Below the pieces are notes generated by a model. It saw only the letters and a list, made by a program, of their open reading frames with translations. It searched no databases and was not told where the DNA came from. The position numbers were made by a program, and so were the translations under genes. A stretch of 64,000 nt of DNA from Parvibaculum sp039973015 (GTDB taxonomy: Bacteria > Pseudomonadota > Alphaproteobacteria > Parvibaculales > Parvibaculaceae). The stretch spans positions 273,931 through 337,930 of the forward strand of contig NZ_JBDWLT010000002.1 of NCBI RefSeq assembly GCF_039973015.1, read 5' to 3'. This document shows, piece after piece, positions 51,750 to 60,833 of this stretch (positions are counted from its first letter, which is position 1; the number at the start of each line of letters is the position of its first letter).

Positions 51750-52623
51750 CCTTGCGGTGCCACTCACTCACTGCAATGCCCGCCAGAATGAGTGCAAGCC
51801 CCATCAGTACACGGAGCTTCAATTCCTCATCGAAAATGAGGAAGCCCGCCACAGCCGCAAAGACAGGCACCAGATAGTTGGTCAGCGAAACAAAAGTCGC
51901 GCCCGCCTTGTCCACCAGCCGGAAGAAGACGAGGGCGGCAAGCCCGGTCGAGAAGATGCCGAGCCCGGCAATGCCGAGCAGCGAGGCGGTGCTCGCCTCT
52001 CCGAGAGACAGGGGCGATGTGACCGCGCTGGCAAGGGCCGTGCCTGCGAGGGCACCCGCCAGCATGACGCCGGAGGACTTCACGAGTAGCGGCATCTCCG
52101 GCGCGCGCCGCGCCATGACGTTGTTGCAGGCGAAAAAGAAGGCGCCAGCGAGTATGGCGAACTGGCCGAACAGTCTTTCGCCGCCCGCCGTCAGGTCGGT
52201 GAGGGCGCGCGGGCCGAGCACGATAACAAGGCCTGTAAAGCCGATGACGAAACCTGCGGCGCGCAGCGGCGTGATGCGCTCGTCCTCGATAAGAAAATGC
52301 GCCAGCACGAGCGTTGCAAGCGGCGTAAAGCCGATCAGGATGCCAGCCAGCGCCGAGGGCACATATTGCTGCCCCCAGCTTATCGCGAAGAAGGGGGCGA
52401 TATTGCCGACAAGCGCGAGCGCCGCGAGCCAGCCCCATTCTCCGCCCGCGCGCGGAAACCTCACGCCCGCCCATAGAGCGAGCGGAAGCAGCAGGAAAGC
52501 GCCGGCGGTGAGCCGTCCGGCCATGGTCCATTCCGGCGCCACGGTGGCAACGGCGATCTTCGCGAAGGCGAAGGCCGAGCCCCAGAGGGCAACGAGGATG
52601 GCCAGCATGAGCCAGCGTGACAT
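51712..52623 (-). CDS. EamA-family (DMT) transporter
   Basis: This 303-residue protein has ten predicted helices in two EamA halves (ALWGSAFAFAKIAVA and FSTGLAALVFFRLVD are the half-signatures). Such carriers export amino acids or metabolites. The start is taken as the ATG at 52623; a TTG four codons upstream is possible and no strong ribosome-binding site decides. It overlaps the 3' end of the lysE-type gene. Confidence 0.85.
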   Translation of the reverse strand: MSRWLMLAILVALWGSAFAFAKIAVATVAPEWTMAGRLTAGAFLLLPLALWAGVRFPRAGGEWGWLAALALVGNIAPFFAISWGQQYVPSALAGILIGFTPLATLVLAHFLIEDERITPLRAAGFVIGFTGLVIVLGPRALTDLTAGGERLFGQFAILAGAFFFACNNVMARRAPEMPLLVKSSGVMLAGALAGTALASAVTSPLSLGEASTASLLGIAGLGIFSTGLAALVFFRLVDKAGATFVSLTNYLVPVFAAVAGFLIFDEELKLRVLMGLALILAGIAVSEWHRKVREQARHPRLRP

Positions 52624-52740
52624 TGAGGGCGGCAAAGGCGATTCCCGGCGGGTTTTTTTGCGGATTACGTCCTACCACACTCAATGCCGCGGAATACTGC
52701 GGGTTCCATGCAATGCGCCTTTCAGCCACAGGGCTGTCAT

Positions 52741-52769
52741 TTGACTTGGGTCCGGCACCGGCATATACG
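52741..52769 (+). promoter_or_regulatory. Probable serC promoter
   Basis: TTGACT (52741-52746) and TATACG (52764-52769) are 17 bases apart, giving a predicted transcript start near 52776 and a leader of about 50 bases. Confidence 0.6.
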
Positions 52770-52782
52770 CAGCGGCGGGACA

Positions 52783-52819
52783 CCCCTCCCCACCGAGGGG
52801 CAGCTATCTGAAAGGATAG
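52783..52819 (+). promoter_or_regulatory. Two-hairpin leader of serC (candidate serC motif)
   Basis: Hairpin A (52783-52800) is CCCCTC-cccacc-GAGGGG. Hairpin B (52804-52819) is CTATC-tgaaag-GATAG. The Shine-Dalgarno bases AAGGA are inside hairpin B, seven or more bases before the ATG at 52827. A conserved serC leader motif with short hairpins near the start codon has been described in alphaproteobacteria, and the position, size and gene match; I could not run the covariance model. Confidence 0.6.
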
Positions 52820-52826
52820 GTTGCAA

Positions 52827-54002
52827 ATGACCGCTACCGAGCGTCCGGACGTGCGTCCGGCCAATCCGCACTTCTCTTCCGGCCCCTGCGCCAAGCGCCC
52901 CGGCTGGACCATCACAAATCTCGAAAATGCCCTTGTGGGCCGCAGCCATCGCTCCAGGCCGGGCAAGGTGCGCCTCGCCGACGCCATTGAAAAGACCCGC
53001 AGCGTACTCGGCGTGCCCGCCGATTACCGCATCGGCATCGTGCCCGCCTCCGACACGGGCGCCGTTGAAATGGCGCTCTGGTCGATGCTCGGCGCGCGCG
53101 GCGTCGACATGCTCGCCTGGGAAAGCTTCGGCGAAGGCTGGGTCACGGATGTCGTGAAACAGCTCAAGCTCAAGGATGCCCGCATCCTGAAAGCGCCCTA
53201 TGGCGAACTTCCCGATCTTGCCGATGTGAATTTCGACAATGACGTCGTCTTTACCTGGAACGGAACGACTTCCGGCGTCCGTGTGCCGAATGGCGAGTGG
53301 ATCCCGGACGACCGTCAGGGCCTCACGATCTGCGATGCGACCTCGGCTGCTTTCGCGCAGGATCTCGCATGGGCAAAGCTCGATGTCGTGACCTTCTCCT
53401 GGCAGAAGGCGCTGGGCGGCGAAGCCGCGCATGGCGTGCTGATCCTTTCTCCGCGCGCCGTCGAACGCCTTGAGAGCTACACGCCCGCATGGCCGCTGCC
53501 GAAGATCTTCCGCATGACCAAGGGCGGCAAGCTCATTGAAGGCATCTTCAAGGGAGAGACGATCAACACGCCGTCCATGATCTGCGTCGAGGATTATCTC
53601 GATGCCCTCAACTGGGCAGACTCGATCGGTGGTCTCAAGTCGCTGATCGGCCGCGCCGATGCGAACACCGCCGTCATCGCCGAATGGGTCGGACGCACCC
53701 CCTGGGCCGATTTCCTCGCGAAGGAAATCGATACCCGGTCCAACACCTCCGTCTGCCTCAAGATCGTCGATGAGCGCGTCACCGCTCTCTCCGATGACGA
53801 GCAGGTCGCCTTCGCCAAGAAGATCGCCGATCTTCTCGACAAGGAAGGTGTGGCGAACGACATCGCGGGTTATCGCGACGCTCCAGCCGGCCTTCGCATC
53901 TGGGCGGGCGCAACGGTCGAAACGACCGATATGCGTGCGCTGATGCCCTGGCTCGACTGGGCCTTTGCGGAAGCCATCGCCTCGCTCAAGGCAGCGGCGT
54001 AA
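52827..54002 (+). CDS. serC: Phosphoserine aminotransferase
   Basis: This 391-residue PLP enzyme converts 3-phosphohydroxypyruvate to phosphoserine. It has NPHFSSGPCAKRPGWTITNL, the alphaproteobacterial form, with WNGTTSGVRVPNGEWI, ATSAAFAQDLAWAKLDVVTF and the PLP lysine in SWQKALGGEAAHGV. The ATG at 52827 follows AAGGAT. It is the first gene of serC-serA and is controlled through the leader described separately. Confidence 0.95.
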   Translation: MTATERPDVRPANPHFSSGPCAKRPGWTITNLENALVGRSHRSRPGKVRLADAIEKTRSVLGVPADYRIGIVPASDTGAVEMALWSMLGARGVDMLAWESFGEGWVTDVVKQLKLKDARILKAPYGELPDLADVNFDNDVVFTWNGTTSGVRVPNGEWIPDDRQGLTICDATSAAFAQDLAWAKLDVVTFSWQKALGGEAAHGVLILSPRAVERLESYTPAWPLPKIFRMTKGGKLIEGIFKGETINTPSMICVEDYLDALNWADSIGGLKSLIGRADANTAVIAEWVGRTPWADFLAKEIDTRSNTSVCLKIVDERVTALSDDEQVAFAKKIADLLDKEGVANDIAGYRDAPAGLRIWAGATVETTDMRALMPWLDWAFAEAIASLKAAA

Positions 54003-54083
54003 GTCATTTCATTCGTTTTCGGTCCTGATCCGGCGGGCATCGCGCCCCGCCGGGAAAGGCGCCTATCCAACCAGGAGGCATGA

Positions 54084-55661
54084 ATGCCCAAGGTTCTGAT
54101 TTCCGACAAGCTGTCCCCCGCCGCCGTGCAGATCTTCAAGGATCGCGGTATCGATGTGGACGTGAAGACCGGTCTCGACCGGGACGAACTCATCAAGATC
54201 ATCGGCGAGTATGACGGTCTTGCCATTCGCTCGGCCACGAAGGTGACGCCGCCCGTTCTCGAAGCGGCGAAAAACCTCAAGGTTGTCGGCCGCGCCGGCA
54301 TCGGCGTCGATAATGTCGATCTCCCGGCCGCGACCGCAGCCGGCGTCATCGTCATGAATACGCCTTTCGGCAACTCGATCACCACTGCCGAACACGCCAT
54401 CGCCATGATGCTTTCGCTCGCCCGCGACATCCCGCAGGCGAATGCTTCCACTCATGCAGGCAAGTGGGAGAAGTCGAAGTTCATGGGTGTCGAAGTCACC
54501 GGCAAGGTGCTTGGCGTCATTGGCTGCGGCAATATCGGCTCCATCGTCGCCGATCGCGGCATCGGCCTTCGCATGAAGGTCATTGCTTTCGATCCGTTCC
54601 TCACGCCCGAGCGCGCGCAGGATATCGGCGTGGAAAAGGTCGAGCTTGACGAGCTTCTCAAGCGCGCCGATTTCATCACGCTGCACACGCCGCTTACCGA
54701 CAAGACCCGCAACATCCTCAATGCGGAAAACATCGCCAAGTGCAAGAAGGGCGTCCGTATCGTCAATTGCGCGCGTGGCGGTCTGATCGTCGAAGCCGAC
54801 CTGAAGGCGGCTATCGAGTCCGGGCATGTTGCAGGTGCCGCACTCGACGTGTTCGAGGAAGAGCCCGCGAAGGAAAATGCACTCTTCGGCATGGAGCAGG
54901 TCATCTGCACGCCGCATCTCGGCGCGTCGACCTCCGAGGCGCAGGAAAATGTCGCGCTTCAGGTTGCCGAACAGATGGCGGACTATCTTCTGAACGGCGC
55001 GATCACGAACTCGATCAACGTGCCTGCCGTTTCGGCGGAAGAAGCGCCGAAGCTCACGCCGTTTCTCACGCTCGCCCAGCAGCTTGGTTCCTTTGCGGGC
55101 CAGCTCACCGAGAGCGGCATTTCCGCTGTCACCATCGAATTCGCAGGCGATGTCGCGGAGATGAATACGCGTGTCCTCACCAATGCCGCGCTTACGGGCC
55201 TGCTCAAGCCGCAGCTCGAAGACGTGAACATGGTTTCCGCGCCCGTCATCGCCAAGGAACGCAACATCGACGTATCCGAGGTAAAGCGCGAGCAGAAGGG
55301 TGCCTACGAAACCTATATCCGCATCACCGTGAAAACGGAAAACCAGGAGCGTTCGGTCGCTGGTACGGTCTTCTCCGGCGGTCTGCCCCGCATCATCCAG
55401 ATCAAGAGCGTGAACATGGAAGCGGCCATCGGCCCGCACATGCTCTATGTGACGAACCAGGACAAGCCGGGCTTCATCGGTGCGCTCGGCTCCACGCTCG
55501 GCAAGGCCGGCATCAACATCGCGAACTTCAACCTCGGCCGCGAGGCGGCCGGTGGCGATGCGATCTGCCTCATCGAGGTCGATGCCGATGTGCCTGCCGG
55601 TACGATCGCCGAGATTCAGGCCCTGCCGCATGTCGTGCAGGTGAAGGAGCTCAGCTTCTGA
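54084..55661 (+). CDS. serA: D-3-phosphoglycerate dehydrogenase
   Basis: This 525-residue enzyme does the first step of serine synthesis. It has the NAD-binding VLGVIGCGNIGSIVADRGIG, the catalytic region NCARGGLIVEADLKAA and HLGASTSEAQENVA, an intervening ASB domain and a C-terminal ACT domain (HMLYVTNQDKPGFIGALGST). The long form with ACT is standard here. A GGAGG site precedes the ATG. It lies 81 bp after serC. Confidence 0.97.
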   Translation: MPKVLISDKLSPAAVQIFKDRGIDVDVKTGLDRDELIKIIGEYDGLAIRSATKVTPPVLEAAKNLKVVGRAGIGVDNVDLPAATAAGVIVMNTPFGNSITTAEHAIAMMLSLARDIPQANASTHAGKWEKSKFMGVEVTGKVLGVIGCGNIGSIVADRGIGLRMKVIAFDPFLTPERAQDIGVEKVELDELLKRADFITLHTPLTDKTRNILNAENIAKCKKGVRIVNCARGGLIVEADLKAAIESGHVAGAALDVFEEEPAKENALFGMEQVICTPHLGASTSEAQENVALQVAEQMADYLLNGAITNSINVPAVSAEEAPKLTPFLTLAQQLGSFAGQLTESGISAVTIEFAGDVAEMNTRVLTNAALTGLLKPQLEDVNMVSAPVIAKERNIDVSEVKREQKGAYETYIRITVKTENQERSVAGTVFSGGLPRIIQIKSVNMEAAIGPHMLYVTNQDKPGFIGALGSTLGKAGINIANFNLGREAAGGDAICLIEVDADVPAGTIAEIQALPHVVQVKELSF

Positions 55662-55685
55662 TTGCTCCGCATACGGCGCTGTTAC

Positions 55686-55717
55686 ACGGCGGGCCTCCGG
55701 GCCCGCCGTTTTATTTT
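55686..55717 (+). terminator. Intrinsic terminator after serA
   Basis: ACGGCGGGC-ctccgg-GCCCGCCGT is followed by TTTATTTTG, 25 bases after the serA stop. Confidence 0.9.
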
Positions 55718-55809
55718 GTGTGATCATACTTCGTGCTACAGTTCCGGCGGGTTGATGCCGCGATTTTGCATGTATTTCGCGGAGTTTTGTGTGTGCGTCG
55801 GGGGGTGTT

Positions 55810-56298
55810 GTGGAAGGTATGTTCAGGGATGCGCGTCTGGCGCATCTTTTCGACTATTGGCGCGAGCGGCGGGGCAATCGCCCGGCGCCGGCCCGCCGCA
55901 GTATCAGGCCGATGGAGATTCCGTCGATTCTCTCCATCGTCCATCTGATCGATGTCCATGAAGATCCTCTCGCTTTTCGGCACCGCTTGATCGGTTCGGA
56001 GATCGTTGAGTCGCTCGGGCGGGACGTCACCGGCAAATGGGTCGATGAGGAAATCTATGGCGAGATGGCCGGGGAGATTTTCGATGGCCTTGCCGCCGTT
56101 GCGTGGGAGATGCGCCCTTATCGGCGGCTTTCCCGGCTCGACTGGATCGCGCGTCCCTGGCTTGCGATGGAGTCGCTCGAAATGCCGCTTCTCGACGACG
56201 ACGGCAGGGTCAACATGATCCTGCGCGGCGCGAGCCATTTCACCGTCGGTGCCGACTGGGGGGTTGCGCGCCGTCTGAGCTGGCCCATGCACGTCTAG
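55810..56298 (+). CDS. PAS-domain protein (PAS_5 type)
   Basis: The protein is about 162 residues long and matches the PAS_5 family, with RLAHLFDYWRERRGNRPAPA, an MEIPSILSIVHLIDV strand and the FRHRLIGSEIVESLGRDVTG segment. It has no output domain, so it may act as a free-standing sensor or adaptor. The start is uncertain: GTG at 55810 has a GGGGGG site, while ATG at 55819 and GTG at 55789 are alternatives. It abuts the next gene tail to tail. Confidence 0.75.
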   Translation: MEGMFRDARLAHLFDYWRERRGNRPAPARRSIRPMEIPSILSIVHLIDVHEDPLAFRHRLIGSEIVESLGRDVTGKWVDEEIYGEMAGEIFDGLAAVAWEMRPYRRLSRLDWIARPWLAMESLEMPLLDDDGRVNMILRGASHFTVGADWGVARRLSWPMHV

Positions 56299-56879
56299 GG
56301 TTTGCGCGCGGCCTCTTCGAGCTCGGCAATCCTCTTGCGATAGGCGTCTGCATCGCCATAGGCAACGAAGCCGAGATAATGCTCATGCGCACCGGCGGCT
56401 TTCTTCGCGTGCTTGATCGGGCACCAATAGGCCTCGGTGCGGCCTGCGACTTCGCGCACATAGGCGATGAGCCCGTTCGCATAAGAGCAATAGGCGCAGT
56501 TCAGCTTTTCGAGCGGGTTCAGATAGGCAAGGTGGCCACGGTCGAAGATCATGTAGTCGCGCCGCTTCACCTTCTCTATGCCATAGGCGGGAAAGCAGAC
56601 CGCTTGATAGATGCTGACGAAGATATCCAGCAACACCAGCGGAAAGATCAGCGAATAGATGACAGGGGCGGTGAGCACCACGAGGGGCCGGGCATTCAGC
56701 AGATAGCGCGTCAGCGTCGTCTGCAATTCACGATGCCGCCGCAGGACTTCCTGCTCGAACACGGCGCGTCCATGTTCGAGGCCGTAGCGAAGGGCGGCAC
56801 CTTGCCGCGCGACCTCCGCCTCCAGTTCGAGCTGCAATGCCTCGATGCGGCGCGTGAGCTCGCTGATCTTCTCGGTCAT
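56295..56879 (-). CDS. Conserved membrane protein with cysteine pair region, unknown
   Basis: This 194-residue protein has an N-terminal coiled coil (about 1-50), a hydrophobic segment of about 40 residues (65-105; VVLTAPVIYSLIFPLVLLDI) and a cysteine-bearing C-terminal part with NCAYCSYANGLIAYVREVAG and AYWCPIKHAKKAAGAHEHY. Three cysteines and two histidines in 45 residues could bind metal or a cluster. I recall similar conserved proteins of unknown function in proteobacteria but cannot name the family. A GGGGAAA site precedes the ATG. Confidence 0.75.
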   Translation of the reverse strand: MTEKISELTRRIEALQLELEAEVARQGAALRYGLEHGRAVFEQEVLRRHRELQTTLTRYLLNARPLVVLTAPVIYSLIFPLVLLDIFVSIYQAVCFPAYGIEKVKRRDYMIFDRGHLAYLNPLEKLNCAYCSYANGLIAYVREVAGRTEAYWCPIKHAKKAAGAHEHYLGFVAYGDADAYRKRIAELEEAARKP

Positions 56880-56926
56880 TGCCGTCGTTTCCCCGATGTT
56901 CGATGCAAATGGCCGGGATCGTCAGG

Positions 56927-57316
56927 TCATTCAAATCTTGTGACGATGGGCGTGCCGCGCTTCAGCGTCTTCGTCACGGGCGTCTTTTCGATGATGTCGC
57001 GAATGCGCTCCATCCGCTCTTCGGAAATGTTCTCGCTGAAGGAGATCACGCGTTCGATCTTCTCGTTGCCATCGGCATCGCGCTTGAACTTGAGATCCGC
57101 CGTGATCGTTCCGAGCTCAAAGCCCTTGCGGCCGGCATACATGCGCAAGGTGGCCGAGGAGCAGGCGGCAAGCGAGGCGAGAAGCAACTCATAAGGCGCG
57201 GGCCCCTTGTCGGTGCCGTGATTGTTTTCGGGCTCGTCCGCCGTCATGCGGTGCTGGCGCGATTCCATTTCCTGGAACATGCCTGTCTTGCTGACGAGAT
57301 GCAGCTCGGTCGCCAT
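56927..57316 (-). CDS. OsmC-family protein
   Basis: This 129-residue protein has the OsmC fold: GPAPYELLLASLAACSSATLRMYAGRKGF with a single cysteine in LAACSS, and the C-terminal KTPVTKTLKRG. OsmC/Ohr proteins reduce organic peroxides with two cysteines; here only the second cysteine is clear, so peroxidase activity is doubtful. A GGAGAG site precedes the ATG. Confidence 0.87.
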   Translation of the reverse strand: MATELHLVSKTGMFQEMESRQHRMTADEPENNHGTDKGPAPYELLLASLAACSSATLRMYAGRKGFELGTITADLKFKRDADGNEKIERVISFSENISEERMERIRDIIEKTPVTKTLKRGTPIVTRFE

Positions 57317-57341
57317 TGGACTCTCCTCGCGTTCGCAAACC

Positions 57342-58259
57342 CTACCGCTCGGGCAGGGGGATGGATTCCGTTTCGCCGGGCACCGCCTTGAAGCGTTTTT
57401 GCACCCAGTCTTCCTTCGCCTGCTCGATGCGGTCGCGGCTGGACGATACGAAGTTCCACCAGATGTGGCGAGGCCCTTCCAGCGCCGCGCCGCCGAGAAG
57501 CATCATCCGTGTCTTTGCTGCGGCTTTCACGGTAATCCGGTCGCCGGGGCGGAAGATCAGGAGCTGCGGTCCCTCGAAGGTCTCGCCTGCAATCTCCACC
57601 GCGCCGTCGGCGACATAGATTGCGCGCTCCTCGTAATCCGTATCGAGCGGCACACTCTTGCCTGCCTCAAGCGTCACATCGGCATAGAACCAGTCGGAAA
57701 GCGTCTTCACTGGCGAGCGTTTGCCGAACATGTCGCCCGCGATCACGCGCGCCGTCATGCCGTCATCCGTCACCACGGGCAGGCTGTCGGCGGGGTAGTG
57801 CTGGAAACCTGGATCGGTTTCCTCCAGCGCCTTCGGCAATGCGATCCAGCTCTGCATGCCCGATAGCCGTTGGCCGCTCGCGCGCCGGGCGTCGGGCGTC
57901 CGCTCCGAATGGGCGATGCCGTGTCCGGCCGTCATCAGGTTCATCGCGCCGGGCAGGATTTCGAGCGCATTGCCCTCGCTGTCGCGATGCATGATCGCGC
58001 CTTCGAAGAGATAGGTGACGGTCGACAGGCCGATATGGGGGTGGGGGCGCACATCCATGCCGATACCGGCGGGCATAGAGGCCGGGCCCATCTGGTCGAG
58101 AAAGATGAAGGGGCCGACCATCATCCTCTTCGCCTGCGGCAGCGCGCGCCGCACCTCGAAATTGCCGATGTCGCGTGCCCTCGGCACGATCGCGAATTCC
58201 AGTGCATCGCAGGATTTACGGTCGCCGGGTTCCGGTTCCTTGTCGGGCATCCAGCTCAT
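57342..58259 (-). CDS. Pirin-family cupin protein
   Basis: This 305-residue bicupin has the pirin signature RPHPHIGLSTVTYLFEGAIM and the metal-site histidines in MTAGHGIAHSERTPD, followed by a second cupin. Bacterial pirins can be quercetin dioxygenases or regulators of metabolic enzymes. It lies 26 bp upstream of the OsmC gene in the same direction and may be co-transcribed. Confidence 0.9.
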   Translation of the reverse strand: MSWMPDKEPEPGDRKSCDALEFAIVPRARDIGNFEVRRALPQAKRMMVGPFIFLDQMGPASMPAGIGMDVRPHPHIGLSTVTYLFEGAIMHRDSEGNALEILPGAMNLMTAGHGIAHSERTPDARRASGQRLSGMQSWIALPKALEETDPGFQHYPADSLPVVTDDGMTARVIAGDMFGKRSPVKTLSDWFYADVTLEAGKSVPLDTDYEERAIYVADGAVEIAGETFEGPQLLIFRPGDRITVKAAAKTRMMLLGGAALEGPRHIWWNFVSSSRDRIEQAKEDWVQKRFKAVPGETESIPLPER

Positions 58260-58351
58260 GGTCGAACTCCGAAAGATGGTCTGGCTGGAAGGATAGCCGT
58301 TGCTGTCGCCAAAGTCCTTTCCATCGGCCTCCCGATCGGATAGACAATCTC

Positions 58352-58384
58352 AAAGCCCCCGGCCCAAAAGGCCAAGGGGGCTTT
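58352..58384. other. Strong hairpin in the pirin/purA divergent gap
   Basis: AAAGCCCCC and GGGGGCTTT enclose a second GGCC/GGCC stem with loop caaaa. It lies between two divergent starts (58259 and 58454), so it is not at any gene end. Confidence 0.6.
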
Positions 58385-58453
58385 CGGCTTGTCTGGGGGT
58401 CCGCGCGGACGCCTCGCGCAGGCAGGCACCCACTTCCTAAGGCATTGAAACAA

Positions 58454-59746
58454 ATGGCAAATGTGGCGGTAGTCGGCTCCCAGTGGGGAGACGAGGGCAA
58501 AGGCAAGATCGTTGACTGGCTGTCGGAACGCGCCGATGTCGTGGTGCGTTTCCAGGGCGGTCATAATGCGGGCCATACGCTCGTCATCGATGGTGTCACC
58601 TACAAGCTCTCGCTGCTGCCTTCCGGCATCGTGCGCAAGGGCAAGCTCTCGATCCTCGGCAATGGCGTCGTGCTGGACCCCTGGGCCTTTGCCAAGGAAG
58701 TGGACGAGATTGCCTCCAAGGGCGTCACGGTCACGCCCGAAAATCTCAAGATCGCGGAAAACGCCGTCCTGATCCTGCCTGTGCACCGTGAACTCGACGA
58801 GATGCGCGAAGGCTCGAACTCCGGCGTCAAGATCGGCACCACGAAGCGCGGCATCGGGCCTGCCTATGAAGACAAGGCCGGCCGGCGCGCCATCCGCGTG
58901 ATCGACCTTGCCGATCCCTCGACGCTGCCCATCAAGGTCGAGGGGCTCCTCGCGCATCACAATGCGCTGCGCCGTGGCAACAATCTCGATGAACTTCAGC
59001 CCGGCCCCATCGTCGAGGCGCTGATAGAGATCGCGCCGCGCGTCCTGCCCTTCGTCGCGCCTGTCTGGAACGTGCTCGACGAAGCCAAGCGCAAGGGCCA
59101 GCGCATCCTTTTCGAGGGTGCGCAGGGCACCATGCTCGATGTCGATCACGGCACCTATCCCTTCGTCACCTCGTCGAACACGGTGGCCGGGCAGGCGGCG
59201 GGCGGCTCCGGTGTCGGTCCCGGCGCCATCGGCTATGTCCTCGGCATCACCAAGGCCTATACGACGCGTGTCGGCGAAGGCCCGTTCCCGAGCGAGCTTA
59301 CCGACGAGACCGGCCAGCGGCTCGGCGAGCGCGGGCACGAGTTCGGCACCGTCACGGGCCGCAAGCGCCGCTGCGGCTGGTTCGACGCCGTCATGGTCCG
59401 ACAGGCGATCAAGACCGGCGGCATCACCGGCATAGCGCTGACGAAGCTCGACGTGCTGGACGGTTTCGACGAGCTGAAAGTCTGCGTCGCCTACGAAGTC
59501 GACGGCAAGCGCCTCGACCATTTCCCGGCCGGCATGGATGCGCAGAAGAAGGTGACGCCGATCTACGAAACGCTCGAAGGCTGGCAGGACAGCACGCAGG
59601 GCGCGCGTTCATGGGCTCAGCTTCCTGCGGCCGCCGTCAAATATGTCCGCTACGTGGAAGAGCTGATCGAGGCGCCCGTCGCGCTTCTCTCCACCTCGCC
59701 CGACCGCGACGACACGATCCTGATGACGGATCCCTTCGCGGATTGA
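58454..59746 (+). CDS. purA: Adenylosuccinate synthetase
   Basis: This 430-residue GTP-dependent enzyme makes adenylosuccinate from IMP and aspartate. It opens MANVAVVGSQWGDEGKGKIV with the GDEGKGK loop, and has GGHNAGHT, IGTTKRGIGPAYEDK, EGAQGTMLDVDHGTYPFVTS and the CGWFDAVM region. The ATG at 58454 matches the family; the frame is open further upstream. Confidence 0.97.
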   Translation: MANVAVVGSQWGDEGKGKIVDWLSERADVVVRFQGGHNAGHTLVIDGVTYKLSLLPSGIVRKGKLSILGNGVVLDPWAFAKEVDEIASKGVTVTPENLKIAENAVLILPVHRELDEMREGSNSGVKIGTTKRGIGPAYEDKAGRRAIRVIDLADPSTLPIKVEGLLAHHNALRRGNNLDELQPGPIVEALIEIAPRVLPFVAPVWNVLDEAKRKGQRILFEGAQGTMLDVDHGTYPFVTSSNTVAGQAAGGSGVGPGAIGYVLGITKAYTTRVGEGPFPSELTDETGQRLGERGHEFGTVTGRKRRCGWFDAVMVRQAIKTGGITGIALTKLDVLDGFDELKVCVAYEVDGKRLDHFPAGMDAQKKVTPIYETLEGWQDSTQGARSWAQLPAAAVKYVRYVEELIEAPVALLSTSPDRDDTILMTDPFAD

Positions 59747-59765
59747 AGAAAACGCGAAACACAAA

Positions 59766-59794
59766 AAAAGGCGCCGGAAACTCCGGCGCCTTTT
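59766..59794. terminator. Bidirectional terminator purA / MAPEG
   Basis: AAAAGGCGCCGGA-aac-TCCGGCGCCTTTT is a perfect 13-bp stem between convergent genes. Confidence 0.92.
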
Positions 59795-59815
59795 CTCGTT
59801 GAAAGAATGCGGTGG

Positions 59816-60220
59816 TTACATCGTCGCCTGCAGCAGCGCGATGAAGACCATCGCATAGCCGACCACGCCCGCGAACCAGCAGATGGTGCGGATGCCCGCC
59901 GCCGTGAGGCCCGCCACATAGACGATGGCGTAAAGCACACGGGCGATGATGAATATCTGCGCGCCGAGTACGCTCAGCGACGAGCTTGCACCCGCCATCA
60001 CCAGCGGGATTGCGAAACAGGCATAGATCAGCAGGTTTTCGAGATGGTTCAGATAGGCGCGGCGCGCGCGGGCGCCCCATCCCGTCGTCGTTGCCGCCTG
60101 ATCGCGGTTGCCGATGCCCCAGCCCATGCCCATCGCGGACACGTTTGCATTGGCCGACATGGTTATGAGAACAAAAAGAAGCAAGCCGCCCCATACGAGC
60201 GACCACATTTCCATCGACAT
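59816..60220 (-). CDS. MAPEG-family membrane protein 1
   Basis: This 134-residue protein has four membrane helices and the MAPEG-type phrase ARRAYLNHLENLLIYACFAI followed by ARVLYAIVYVAGLTAAGIRT. MAPEG proteins in higher organisms act on glutathione and eicosanoids; bacterial members are poorly known. It is followed downstream on the same strand only by the purA terminator. Confidence 0.82.
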   Translation of the reverse strand: MSMEMWSLVWGGLLLFVLITMSANANVSAMGMGWGIGNRDQAATTTGWGARARRAYLNHLENLLIYACFAIPLVMAGASSSLSVLGAQIFIIARVLYAIVYVAGLTAAGIRTICWFAGVVGYAMVFIALLQATM

Positions 60221-60337
60221 GGGTTTCCTCCCCTATTGATTGCCACCGGCGGGAAGCTTAGGCCCGATTCGCGCCGCCTGCCACGTGGAACTTCATCCGT
60301 AGGCTGAATCGAATCGAACCCTCACTCACCGATTCGC

Positions 60338-60754
60338 TCATTCCATCAGCGCTGCGATAAGCGCCCGGTCGAAAAGCGGCACCATGCAAAGCACGATGCC
60401 CATTGTCGCGATCAGCCAGATCAGCGTTCTGACCCAGGCAAGCCCGATTGCATAAGCCGGGAGATAGGCGAGGCGGCCCCAGAAATAGACCTGCGCGCCG
60501 ATCTCGCTCCATCCGTTCGAGCGGTCGGTGGCGTAGACGGCGAGGATCACGGCGGCGAATATGGGGAAGGTTTCGAGATAGTTGCGGAGTGCGCGTTCCG
60601 TCCGGCCCGCAAGTCCCGTGGCGGGACGATGTTCGTCCCGCGCGCCGACCGTATAGGCGTTTCCTTCCTGGCGCTTATAGGCCAGCGCCTGCGCGCCCAC
60701 CTGCACAAGCCCCAGCACGGCGGCCCAGAACAGCATGGCAATTTCGACGGTCAT
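60338..60754 (-). CDS. MAPEG-family membrane protein 2
   Basis: This 138-residue protein has the same four-helix layout, with TERALRNYLETFPIFAAVIL and WGRLAYLPAYAIGLAWVRTL. It lies 117 bp upstream of the first MAPEG gene in the same direction and is probably a diverged duplicate. Substrate is unknown. Confidence 0.83.
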   Translation of the reverse strand: MTVEIAMLFWAAVLGLVQVGAQALAYKRQEGNAYTVGARDEHRPATGLAGRTERALRNYLETFPIFAAVILAVYATDRSNGWSEIGAQVYFWGRLAYLPAYAIGLAWVRTLIWLIATMGIVLCMVPLFDRALIAALME

Positions 60755-60833
60755 GGGATTTCCTTCGCTGTTTTCGCCAGTCTATCCGATCTTCCCTTTA
60801 CGCGCGCGAGCGCCCGAGTCACACTCGCGGCAA

